A stretch of DNA of 18,135 nucleotides from Coraliomargarita sp. CAG:312 (GTDB lineage Bacteria > Verrucomicrobiota > Verrucomicrobiia > Opitutales > Intestinicryptomonadaceae): assembly GCA_000438015.1 (NCBI GenBank), contig FR901602.1, positions 1 to 18,135 of the forward strand, read 5' to 3'. The translations under genes and the position numbers were made by a program. This document shows, one piece after another, positions 1 through 6,724 of the stretch (its first letter is position 1; every line of letters begins with the position of its first letter). Under the pieces are notes generated by a model that worked only from the letters and a program-made list of their open reading frames with translations, did not search any database and was not told where the DNA came from.

Positions 1-320
1 CAAACCTGCCTGCAAAATCTGCGCATCAGCCGCTCAGTCAATACCGCATTCCTCCCGCAAATTCCCCGCAAGCCTATGCCCCGCACATTTCCACCGCTTC
101 CTTTTAGCCGCGCATTCCATTAAACCAAAAGCCCCAATACCAGTCCGCCCGAGTAAGAAACCTTTTCCCGCATATCCGCGGGCGAGCGGTATTTTTAGAA
201 CAAAAAATACTTTATTTTTCTCGGAAAAGAATATTGCAAAATAATCCGCGGCTTCGCCCGCAAGAATTTAAGATATAACCATTAAAAAAAAGCAAAACAA
301 AGTCCGCCCCCACCCCAGGA
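1..320. other. intergenic region without a recognisable gene
   Basis: I see no credible coding frame on either strand. The region lies downstream of the minus-strand ABC ATPase gene. It contains two small GC-rich inverted repeats that could form weak hairpins: CCCGC at 167-171 with GCGGG at 178-182, and GCGG/CCGC arms around 250-263. Neither is followed by a clean T-run on the minus strand, so the terminator for the ATPase gene is uncertain. No tRNA-like fold, long repeat or promoter stands out. Confidence 0.5.
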
Positions 321-1022
321 TTATGCGGAAACCTCAAGGTTCCCGTCAACCAAAGAAATAATGCGGTCTGCTATATCCAAGATTCTATTGTCGTGGGTCA
401 CCAAAACTACGGTCACACCGAGCTCCTTTGCCATTTTCCTAATAATTTCCACAATTTCCCGACCGCTCTTTTGGTCGAGAGACGCGGTGGGTTCGTCCGC
501 CAAAACTATGCGCGGCTTTCGTATTAAAGCCCGCGCAATTGCAACTCTTTGTCGTTGCCCGCCCGATAAATGCGCCGGATACTTTTGAGCCTGTTCAGCT
601 ATCCCGACTGTCGACAATGCCTCCATTGCGCGGATGCGCGAAATTTCAGCATTTGCAGTTTCGTCAAAAGCCAAGGGCAATTGGACGTTTTGAACTACCT
701 TTATAGAATTTAGCAGATGGTGGGTTTGGAATATAAAGCCCATCTTGCGGCGTATCTGTTTTAGCTTTTCGGCAGAGGCTCCCTTTAAGTTCTCGTCGCC
801 TATTATTATTTCGCCCTCCTGAAGCGTAAGCTGAGCTCCGATTAGCTTAAGCAGAGTCGATTTTCCAGAGCCGGAAGGCCCCATGATTATAACGATTTCC
901 CCCTGGTAAAAATCCACGTCTATGCCGTGAAGAACCTCTTTTACGCCGTCGCCCTCTGCATAGCGGTGTTTTAACCCGCGAACACTTATCAGAGGCTTTT
1001 CTATGTTTTCGGAGGATTGCAT
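321..1022 (-). CDS. DevA-like ABC exporter ATP-binding protein
   Basis: This is a 233-residue cytoplasmic ATPase subunit that would power a MacB/DevBCA-type ABC exporter. All nucleotide-binding motifs are present: Walker A GPSGSGKST at about 48-56, Q-loop glutamine at 99, signature LSGGQ at 152-156, Walker B VLADE with the following D-loop at 173-183, and the switch histidine at 210. The run HDNRILDIADRI and the FIFQTHHLL region resemble the DevA subfamily more than generic LolD, which is a judgement from remembered family sequence. I start at the ATG at 1020-1022 because the family begins about there. The frame stays open to 1400, but that extension is hydrophobic, low in complexity and crosses the tsf terminator. 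No Shine-Dalgarno is visible. The gene sits behind the rpsB-tsf terminator, so it probably has its own promoter. No membrane fusion or permease partner lies next to it. Confidence 0.9.
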   Translation of the reverse strand: MQSSENIEKPLISVRGLKHRYAEGDGVKEVLHGIDVDFYQGEIVIIMGPSGSGKSTLLKLIGAQLTLQEGEIIIGDENLKGASAEKLKQIRRKMGFIFQTHHLLNSIKVVQNVQLPLAFDETANAEISRIRAMEALSTVGIAEQAQKYPAHLSGGQRQRVAIARALIRKPRIVLADEPTASLDQKSGREIVEIIRKMAKELGVTVVLVTHDNRILDIADRIISLVDGNLEVSA

Positions 1023-1270
1023 TTTATAAAATTTCGATTTAATACCACTGCAAATCAAAAAATTTACGAGCATTTTTTTGACAAAAAACAAATATATTTT
1101 TATGCAGCCCCGCTGACGCCCAAATGCGCAGCGCGCATCCATGCTCTTTTGCACGAAATTCCACAATATTTTGCGCAACAACAAGACATAAAAAAATATT
1201 CGCAAAAAAACAATGCAAATTAAAAAGCAAACCCAATATGCAACGATTTCATTGTTAAAATCCCCATACC

Positions 1271-1299
1271 AAAAAAAAGCGGCGAATAAACCGCCGCTT
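1271..1299 (-). terminator. rho-independent terminator of rpsB-tsf
   Basis: The arms AAGCGGCG (1277-1284) and CGCCGCTT (1292-1299) pair perfectly over 8 bp around a 7-base loop. The plus strand has an A-run at 1271-1278, so the minus-strand RNA ends in a run of U directly after the hairpin. It lies about 20 bases past the tsf stop and separates the translation operon from the ABC ATPase gene. Confidence 0.88.
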
Positions 1300-1320
1300 A
1301 AAAATTCAACGCAAAACAAA

Positions 1321-1908
1321 CTAGATTTGATAGCGGGTAAAACGCTTAATTTCAATCTTTTCGCCGATAGTGGCAATTTTGTGCGTGAGCAAATCGCCAA
1401 CAGTCATCTTGTCGTCTTTTACAAACGGCTGTTCGAGAAGAGCCATTCCGGAAATAATTTTATCGAGCTTTCCGGCTACAATTTTTTCCTTAATTGCTTC
1501 GGGCTTCTTGTCGTCGGCAAGCTGCGCCATTGCGATTTCCTTTTCCTTGGCGATTACGTCTGCGGGAATTTCCTCGCGCGTAATGCAAAGGGGAGCAGCT
1601 GCGGCTATGTGCATGCAAAGGTCTTTTACAAAAGCCTTAAAATCTTCATTCTTTGCAACAAAGTCCGACTCGCATGCGACTTCAATAAGCACGCCAACTT
1701 TATTGTTGGAGTGGATATATGCGGCAACCAAACCTTGGGCGGCTGTGCGGCCGGCCTTCTTGGCGGCGGTTGCAACTCCCTTCTTGCGGAGAATCTCTAT
1801 TGCGGCTTCTTCATTGCCCTGCGCCTCGACGAGAGCTTTTTTGCAGTCCATAAGACCCGCGCCTGTTGTGGCGCGAAGGTCGCTTACCATTTTTGCGGAA
1901 ATTTCCAT
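1321..1908 (-). CDS. tsf: translation elongation factor Ts (EF-Ts)
   Basis: EF-Ts is the guanine-nucleotide exchange factor that regenerates EF-Tu-GTP during elongation in the cytoplasm. The 195-residue protein opens with the UBA-like N-terminal domain and carries both family signatures: LRATTGAGLMDCKKAL at 11-26 and the CESDFVAKN block at 79-87, where the usual second residue (ETDFVA) is Ser. Its length is that of the short form known from Thermus-type proteins, with a single compact core instead of the about 280-residue enterobacterial version. The ATG lies 10 bases after the rpsB stop, so the two genes are almost certainly cotranscribed and translationally coupled, the common bacterial order. 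A strong terminator follows the stop codon. Confidence 0.97.
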   Translation of the reverse strand: MEISAKMVSDLRATTGAGLMDCKKALVEAQGNEEAAIEILRKKGVATAAKKAGRTAAQGLVAAYIHSNNKVGVLIEVACESDFVAKNEDFKAFVKDLCMHIAAAAPLCITREEIPADVIAKEKEIAMAQLADDKKPEAIKEKIVAGKLDKIISGMALLEQPFVKDDKMTVGDLLTHKIATIGEKIEIKRFTRYQI

Positions 1909-1918
1909 AGATCTTTAT

Positions 1919-2707
1919 TTACTTTTCTTGGGGTTCTTCAATTTTTTCGGCGTCGATGTTTTTAAAGCTAACTTCCGCTTCTTCGTCGCGCTTTGCGATG
2001 ACCTGCGGAGCTTTTACTTGAGCCACACGGCGGCTTAAACCATTCTGTATGGCCTCGACGATTATCTCTGTTATTAGGCGGATGCTCTTGACTGCATCGT
2101 CGTTGGCGGGTATCGGATAATCAACCAAAGTCGGGTCGGAATTTGTATCGACTATCGCCACAACCGGTATGCCCAAGCGGCGGCATTCGGCAACCGCGAT
2201 TTCCTCATTCTTAATGTCAACTATAAACGCAGCTCCCGGAAGCTTGGAAATATCCTTGATACCTTCAAAATTGCGGTTCATTCTATCCATTTCGCGGCGG
2301 ATGGCTGCTGCTTCTTTTGCGTAAAGCTTGTCCAAAGCGCCGGAAGCCTCCATACCCAAGAACTTCTTGTATTTCTTGAGGCTTGTGAGAATTGTTTCAA
2401 AATTTGTCAATGTGCCGCCCAACCAACGGTTGACGCAATACGGCATTCCGCACATATTGGCTGCTTCGCGCAAGATCTCCTGAGCCTGGCGCTTTGTGCC
2501 TACAAAAATCACGTCTTTGCCGCCGGCGACTATCTCTTCCAAAGCGGCTGCGCTTTTTTCAAGCTGCGCATATGTCTTTTCCAAATCGATTATTGATACT
2601 CCGGAACGATGGTCGAAAACATAAGGCTTTGACTTGGGATTCCAACGGCGAGTTTGGTGTCCAAAATGCACTCCGGCATCCAAGAGGTCTTTTACTGTAA
2701 TGTTCAT
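1919..2707 (-). CDS. rpsB: 30S ribosomal protein S2
   Basis: This is a small-subunit ribosomal protein that binds 16S rRNA near the neck of the 30S particle and is needed for S1 attachment. The 262-residue sequence matches S2 throughout: LLDAGVHFGHQTRRWNPK near residues 8-25 is the N-terminal signature, and the second conserved region, PGAAFIVDIKNEE followed by GIPVVAIVDTNSDP and DYPIPANDDA, is intact. The length is normal, with a short charged tail. The ATG is supported by a CGGAG ribosome-binding site at 2716-2720, 8 bases upstream; this is one of few clear Shine-Dalgarno sites in the window. The gene leads the rpsB-tsf operon. A small hairpin sits just upstream of the ribosome-binding site and may matter for autoregulation. 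Confidence 0.98.
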   Translation of the reverse strand: MNITVKDLLDAGVHFGHQTRRWNPKSKPYVFDHRSGVSIIDLEKTYAQLEKSAAALEEIVAGGKDVIFVGTKRQAQEILREAANMCGMPYCVNRWLGGTLTNFETILTSLKKYKKFLGMEASGALDKLYAKEAAAIRREMDRMNRNFEGIKDISKLPGAAFIVDIKNEEIAVAECRRLGIPVVAIVDTNSDPTLVDYPIPANDDAVKSIRLITEIIVEAIQNGLSRRVAQVKAPQVIAKRDEEAEVSFKNIDAEKIEEPQEK

Positions 2708-2715
2708 ATTTATGG

Positions 2716-2739
2716 CTCCGTATTCGCGGCTAGCGCGAA
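2716..2739 (-). promoter_or_regulatory. rpsB leader: Shine-Dalgarno with adjacent hairpin
   Basis: On the minus strand, TTCGCG (2739-2734) pairs perfectly with CGCGAA (2728-2723) around the loop CTAGC. It is followed within 2 bases by the CGGAG ribosome-binding site at 2720-2716. A hairpin abutting the Shine-Dalgarno of an r-protein operon suits translational autoregulation. This is inference: I do not match it to the described rpsB leader motif, and the stem is short. Confidence 0.35.
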
Positions 2740-3084
2740 CCTGGGATTCTTTCTAATTTATTTTTAAGGTTATAGTTTAATGATTAAAAACAACCGCACC
2801 GTGCGATAATTTTTAAAGTATGGCATAAAATACAATACATCTAAACCGCGCAAGCTTTTTTTTAATTTTTGCAATGCCAACGCAAAATCAGTCAATGAAT
2901 ATTTTAAAGCTTTAATAAACCCGCAATGCCCAGATATACTAAACTGCGCGCTTTCAATTTTCGCATCAAAAAGTCTACGGCGCAATATCAAGCTAGTTCT
3001 TGGCAAAAATTTTAACGGATGTCCTTGCAAAGCTAATATTTTTATATTTTAAAACCATATACCATTCAAAAATTTACTAAAAAC

Positions 3085-3090
3085 TTGACA
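3085..3090 (+). promoter_or_regulatory. candidate -35 box (TTGACA) for the PEP-CTERM gene
   Basis: A perfect TTGACA lies 57 bases before the ATG at 3147. The -10 is unclear: TTTACT at 3110-3115 gives a 19-base spacer, longer than the optimum. The TATATA at 3136-3141 is too close to the start codon to be used with this -35. The call rests on the -35 match and its position alone. Confidence 0.3.
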
Positions 3091-3146
3091 ATCTTTTAAT
3101 AAAAGTCTTTTTACTTTTTAATCAATCGATTGAGACTATATAGAAT

Positions 3147-4667
3147 ATGAACTTGAAAACTACAATTGCCTTTTTTGCCACTCCGCTTTTTATTGCCCAG
3201 GCGCATGCGCTAGAGTATATAACCGCAACTCCGTCTACCGACGGATATTGGTCAAACCTGTCATATTGGAAAACCTTAATAAGCTGGAGCCCGTACACCG
3301 TCCAAGACGCAACCTAACTTCCCATTACCAATGAAAATTCCGTATCTCTGAACACCAAAAGTCTGGTTGTAGACGGAAATTATACGACAAAAGGCGTATA
3401 TACAAACAGCGGATTAACAACCGGCATAGTTGAAATGCGCGGCGACGGAGAAGACTATGACCCGTCGAAGCACAGCCTATTGATAGACCTTGCAAATATG
3501 TCTTACAACGGCACTTGGAGCGGCAAAGGCACAATTGAAATGCGCGGTTTTAGCGCAACTGCCGACCAAACTCTGACATTCGCCAACGGAGTAATTTCTA
3601 TTACCGACACAAAAGCATTGGGAACTTCAACCGCCGTAATAGATTTGTACAGCAATACAAAAGACGGAACTTCCATAAAAACATTAAATTTTGAGGCGCC
3701 GACAACTCTAAATTCTACAGAGAACCTCCGCGTATTCGGATACTCAAAGGATCCTTCTCGCGGGATCGTAAATTTTAACGGCACTGTAACCGCAAAAAAC
3801 GGAGATACTTGGAAAGACTTTTCAAGCGCTTATGCAACAGTCAATATAAACAATACATTTGACGTTGGAAAAGCAACTATCGAGTATGGCGTGTTAAACG
3901 TAAACGAAGGGGCAACTCTAACTGCCAACAACACAATCAAGGTTGGAACAAACGGCGAAATATATGTAAATGGACAAATAAATGCAACCCCAACCAGCAC
4001 ATCTGTCGACAATATTCAAATCGCAGCAAACGGATATATGAAAGTGGGGGAAACCGGCTCCATAAAGCTTGAGAAAGGCTACACCCTCATCAGGCTATAC
4101 GGCACGCTTGAAATAAACTCCGCCGAAGGTTCAATTATCTGCTCGAGATACCTGCGCATGTGCAACGGAGGCAAATTGATTCTAAACACTTCCAACGCCT
4201 TAAAAGATTCCGAAACGCAATACGCCACAATATGGCTTTCTGAAAACGGAAGCTCTGAAATAGTTGTAAATGCCGACAATCACTTTAGGGGAATATGTTT
4301 TAGAACCGACAACGGAAGCAATTATTCCGATCTTACTATAACTTTGGGCGAAGGCTGCAATACGCTTATCTTTGACAGCATTTCAACTGTATGCGACACA
4401 AGCCAAGGATTGCTCTTGGGCGACAATAAACTTGTATTTGTAAACTTTGAAAACAATAAGATTAAAGTCCTAAATTCCGTCCGCGACGAAAATGAACTAA
4501 AAAATATTTACGCGGAAGGTTTCGAGGATGGCTCATTCTATTTGGAAACCGCCGACGACGGAGGATACTGGCTTAACGCCGTGGCAGTTCCGGAGCCGGC
4601 AATGGCGGCCGCTTTCGCGGCGATGCTTGCGCTAGGGATTGCAGCTTTGCGCAAGAACAAACAATAA
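3147..4667 (+). pseudogene. PEP-CTERM surface protein gene interrupted by one in-frame TAA
   Basis: The frame begins at ATG 3147 with a clear signal peptide (basic start, hydrophobic core, cleavage near AQAHA at residues 17-21). It meets TAA at 3315-3317 (codon 57), then stays open in the same frame to 4667, for 506 codons in total. The long body is rich in Thr, Asn, Gly and short beta-strand patterns, as in autotransporter-like or PEP-CTERM repeat proteins. The C-terminus has the sorting signal: VPEP at about 481-484, a hydrophobic segment and a basic tail (RKNKQ). Such proteins are exported, cut by exosortase and left at the surface. An ATG at 3435 opens the remaining 410 codons but lacks a signal peptide, so product from there would not be exported. 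The body shows no other damage, so this is a very recent nonsense change, a sequencing error, or a readthrough or recoded codon. A paralog lies at 17737-18135. A strong terminator follows. Confidence 0.8.
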
Positions 4668-4690
4668 AATAGATTTTCATAAAAAAAATG

Positions 4691-4728
4691 AAAGGGGAAA
4701 TCAAAAGCCGGATTTCCTCTTTTTTATT
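4691..4728 (+). terminator. rho-independent terminator of the PEP-CTERM gene
   Basis: The arms at 4691-4702 and 4711-4722 pair over 12 bp with one G-U pair and an 8-base loop. The 3' side runs into a T-rich stretch through 4726. It begins 24 bases after the stop codon at 4667. It is well formed, which suggests that the gene is, or until recently was, expressed. Confidence 0.85.
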
Positions 4729-4964
4729 CTTAATGTTTCCATCCGCCTCCACACCCTTTCCCGCCAAATCTTCTTTTTAATGCAAGAAAAAACAATCTTC
4801 GTCAAATTCGGTGGAACTGGAAAAACAATGCGGCATATGCCACTAACTTTCATTGACTTTGGTGTTGCCGCTTTTGCTGCTGCCCCCCCAAAAAAACCAT
4901 CCCTTTATTTAACCGCCTTAAAAAAAATTAATTTAAGCATCGTACGTTTTCTATAGGCAGACGC

Positions 4965-4993
4965 AAAAAAAGCGGATTGACTTGCCAATCCGC
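4965..4993 (-). terminator. rho-independent terminator of hisG
   Basis: GCGGATTG (4972-4979) pairs perfectly with CAATCCGC (4986-4993) around a 6-base loop. The plus-strand A-run at 4965-4971 becomes a U-run after the hairpin in the minus-strand transcript. It lies 30 bases past the hisG stop codon. Confidence 0.88.
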
Positions 4994-5022
4994 CATTAAA
5001 TTCAACTTTGCTAAAATAATCC

Positions 5023-5901
5023 CTATGCTATGACCTTGTTTAACGGATATTCCACTATGCCTTCAGCTTGGTTTGCCTTCAAAACGGGAATTAAATCGCG
5101 AACAACTTTTTCGTCCACGATTGTCTCAACCGCAACCCATGCAGGATCCGAAAGCTGCGATACCGTGGGTTTGCGCAATGCCGGAAGCTCGCCGATAATT
5201 TTTGCCAAATTGCCTTTTGGTAGATTAAGCTTTAAACCTACTTTTGTGCCTGCGTCTAGCGCGGCCTGCAAGAGCAGCGCTATAGATTCTATCTTGCGGC
5301 GCTTTTCGGGATTCTCCCAAGCGGCTTTATTTGCAATAAGCTTGGTATTTGTGTAAAGCATTGTGTCTATTATGCGCAGATTGTTTGCGCGCAAAGACGA
5401 CCCCGTTTCAGTGATGTCGGCAATTGCGTCTACAAGATCCGGAACTTTGACTTCAGTAGCACCCCATGAAAATTCGACCTCGGCATTTACCCCTTTGTCC
5501 GAGAGAAACTTCTTGGTGACATTCATAAGCTCGGTAGCAACGCGCTTGCCTTCCAAGTCCTGCACAGACTTTATATCTGAATCTTCCTTGACGCAAAGCA
5601 CCCAGCGTGATTTCAAAGCAGTAGCCTTGCTGTAAATTAGGTCGCAGACTTCAACAACATCGCTATTATTTTCAAGAATCCAATCGTAGCCGGTTAAACC
5701 GCAGTCGAAAAAACCTTGTTCAACATATCTGCTGATTTCCTGCGCGCGCACAAATCTTCCGTCCAACTCCGGATCGTCTATCGACGGCTTGTAAGAGCGA
5801 GAACTCTTTGCGATTTTCCAACCAGCCTTGGCAAACAGAGCTATTGTTGATTCTTCAAGACTGCCTTTGGGCAAGCCTAACATTAAAAGCGGAGTGCTCA
5901 T
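5023..5901 (-). CDS. hisG: ATP phosphoribosyltransferase, long form
   Basis: HisG catalyses the first step of histidine synthesis, joining ATP and PRPP to give phosphoribosyl-ATP, and is the feedback-controlled entry point. The 292-residue protein has the two periplasmic-binding-protein-like catalytic lobes. It begins MLGLPKGSLEE and carries the family signature DLVDAIADITETGSSL at about 155-170, where the PRPP phosphate is bound. Residues from about 222 onward (GLKLNLPKGNLAKIIGELPA and later) form the ACT-like domain, so this is the long hexameric form that binds histidine directly and does not need HisZ. The start ATG is preceded by AAGGGA at a usable distance. No other his gene is adjacent. 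It follows tRNA-Gly on the same strand, with a terminator in between, so its promoter must lie in the about 46-base gap or it relies on readthrough. Confidence 0.96.
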   Translation of the reverse strand: MSTPLLMLGLPKGSLEESTIALFAKAGWKIAKSSRSYKPSIDDPELDGRFVRAQEISRYVEQGFFDCGLTGYDWILENNSDVVEVCDLIYSKATALKSRWVLCVKEDSDIKSVQDLEGKRVATELMNVTKKFLSDKGVNAEVEFSWGATEVKVPDLVDAIADITETGSSLRANNLRIIDTMLYTNTKLIANKAAWENPEKRRKIESIALLLQAALDAGTKVGLKLNLPKGNLAKIIGELPALRKPTVSQLSDPAWVAVETIVDEKVVRDLIPVLKANQAEGIVEYPLNKVIA

Positions 5902-5928
5902 TTTTTTCCCTTAAACTTTGCTTGTATG

Positions 5929-5940
5929 TTGCGCGCGCAA
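5929..5940. promoter_or_regulatory. perfect 12-base palindrome upstream of hisG
   Basis: TTGCGCGCGCAA is an exact palindrome in the short gap between the tRNA-Gly terminator and the hisG ATG. Its place in what must be the hisG promoter or leader makes an operator possible. GCGC words are common in this genome, so chance is a serious alternative. Confidence 0.25.
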
Positions 5941-5947
5941 GATGCTT

Positions 5948-5971
5948 AAAAAAAAAGCGCCCGCGCGCTTT
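5948..5971 (-). terminator. rho-independent terminator of tRNA-Gly
   Basis: AAAGCGC (5954-5960) pairs with GCGCTTT (5965-5971) around the loop CCGC. The plus-strand A-run at 5948-5956 gives a U-run after the hairpin on the minus strand. The hairpin lies about 10 bases past the CCA end of the tRNA. Confidence 0.8.
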
Positions 5972-5981
5972 AGAAAAAAGG

Positions 5982-6055
5982 TGGTGCGAGCAGACAGAAT
6001 CGAACTGACATCAGCTGTGTGGAAGACAGCGGTTTTACCACTAAACTATGCTCGC
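5982..6055 (-). tRNA. tRNA-Gly (anticodon TCC), CCA encoded
   Basis: A complete 74-base cloverleaf on the minus strand. The acceptor arms GCGAGCA (6055-6049) and TGCTCGC (5992-5986) pair perfectly. The D-arm is GTTT/AAAC with a GG-containing loop, and the anticodon stem GCTGT/ACAGC holds the loop CTTCCAC. The anticodon TCC is at 6023-6021 and reads GGA and GGG. The variable loop is TGAT and the T-loop TTCGATT. The discriminator is A, followed by an encoded CCA at 5984-5982. The T-stem has one T-T mismatch at 50:64, unusual but tolerable. Confidence 0.96.
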
Positions 6056-6079
6056 TTTTAAGAAATTTTGAGTTGGCAA

Positions 6080-6106
6080 TACTTATTATTTTTTTCTCCG
6101 CGTCAA
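6080..6106 (-). promoter_or_regulatory. candidate promoter of tRNA-Gly
   Basis: A minus-strand TTGACG (6106-6101) matches the -35 consensus at 5 of 6 bases. It is followed by TAAGTA (6085-6080) after 15 bases, or AGTATT (6083-6078) after 17. The start of transcription would fall about 15-20 bases before the tRNA. The -10 match is weak. Confidence 0.4.
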
Positions 6107-6144
6107 GCTCTTTATTTGTTTTTTTATAAAAATTTCAATTAGTG

Positions 6145-6654
6145 CTATGCCGCGGATTTGAATGCCACCTCTATGAAAAAATATGCAGCCATGGCAACTA
6201 CAAGCATAAATTTTACAACAGAAGCCAATAGCGATCCAATAAAAGCGCCTATGCCGGCCTTTCCCGCCGCTTCCACTCCCACGCCGCCAATCAATTCAAA
6301 GGCAAACGCGAACACCAACGGAGCTATAAAAATCCACAATAGTTGAGGAGGAATAAACATCCCAACAAAAACTCCGACAAAAGCTCCGGCGCATCCGCGC
6401 CACGTAGCGCCGAATTTCTTCGCGCCCCAAAAAGACATAACAAAATCCAATATTTGCGCTATCGCAGTCATTACAAGCGCAAAAATAACGCATCCCCACG
6501 AAATTTCCTCCGGCAGGCACAGTTTGTAGACAAGAATCGCCAAAAAAGCCAACGCAGGTCCTGGAATAACAGGGGCGAAAGATCCCACAGCCCCTATGAG
6601 CATAACAATTCCCACTAGCACAGCGGCGCCTGTATTTATTATAATATCTCCCAT
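6145..6654 (-). CDS. DUF456 family integral membrane protein
   Basis: A 169-residue, very hydrophobic protein with about five or six membrane segments (roughly 8-28, 31-45, 52-73, 88-122 as one or two, and 133-163). It fits the DUF456 family by two features. The first is an early VGSFAPVIPGPALAFLAIL segment at 23-41, with a Pro-Gly-Pro motif between the first two helices. The second is a middle ILDFVMSFWGAKKFGATWRG segment at 68-87, in which the Asp and the GAKKFGA run are typical. The gap-rich glycine pattern afterwards also fits. No molecular function is established for the family. It lies in the inner membrane and has no obvious operon partner. It is divergent from the 175-residue gene, with 70 bases between the starts. 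The ATG at 6654 is the natural start because it directly precedes the first helix. Confidence 0.85.
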   Translation of the reverse strand: MGDIIINTGAAVLVGIVMLIGAVGSFAPVIPGPALAFLAILVYKLCLPEEISWGCVIFALVMTAIAQILDFVMSFWGAKKFGATWRGCAGAFVGVFVGMFIPPQLLWIFIAPLVFAFAFELIGGVGVEAAGKAGIGAFIGSLLASVVKFMLVVAMAAYFFIEVAFKSAA

Positions 6655-6724
6655 TTATGGCTTGAAAATGACTATGATTTTGTTTTTATCAACTAAAAGA
6701 TTAAAACTTTTAGACTGCCCATTT

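Larger units (their letters stand above)
2708..3146. other. divergent intergenic region between rpsB and the PEP-CTERM gene
   Basis: This AT-rich region should hold the rpsB promoter (minus) and the promoter of the PEP-CTERM gene (plus). An odd palindrome CGCAC-C-GTGCG lies around 2795-2806 and could be an operator or part of the rpsB leader. An 86-codon minus frame at 2770-3030 has no recognisable domain, no ribosome-binding site and odd composition, so I do not call it a gene. Confidence 0.5.
4668..5022. other. intergenic region between convergent PEP-CTERM gene and hisG
   Basis: The region holds the plus-strand terminator at 4691-4728 and the minus-strand hisG terminator at 4965-4993. Between them lie a C7A7 homopolymer junction at 4883-4896 and a perfect palindrome GGCATATGCC near 4834. 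A short plus-strand frame runs from about 4781 to 4956, but it is low in complexity and matches nothing I know. I see no credible gene. Confidence 0.5.

Noticed and set aside
167..182. Small GC-rich hairpin left of the ABC ATPase gene as its terminator
   Set aside because: The stem has only five pairs, and on the minus strand it is followed by A-rich sequence, not a T-run.
1023..1400. N-terminal extension of the ABC ATPase frame (126 extra codons)
   Set aside because: The extension is Phe/Lys/Leu-rich, crosses the tsf terminator and the tsf 3' end, and precedes the point where the ATPase family begins. It is an open frame by chance.
1213..2038. Long plus-strand frames opposite tsf and rpsB (250 and 222 codons)
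   Set aside because: They are antisense shadows of two firmly identified genes, with Cys/Phe- or Ser-rich compositions unlike real proteins here.
2770..3030. 86-codon minus-strand frame upstream of rpsB
   Set aside because: It has no ribosome-binding site and no recognised domain, and it occupies the space where the rpsB promoter and leader must lie.
4639..4956. 105-codon plus-strand frame after the PEP-CTERM gene
   Set aside because: It runs through the PEP-CTERM terminator hairpin and a C7A7 tract, is low in complexity and has no plausible domain.
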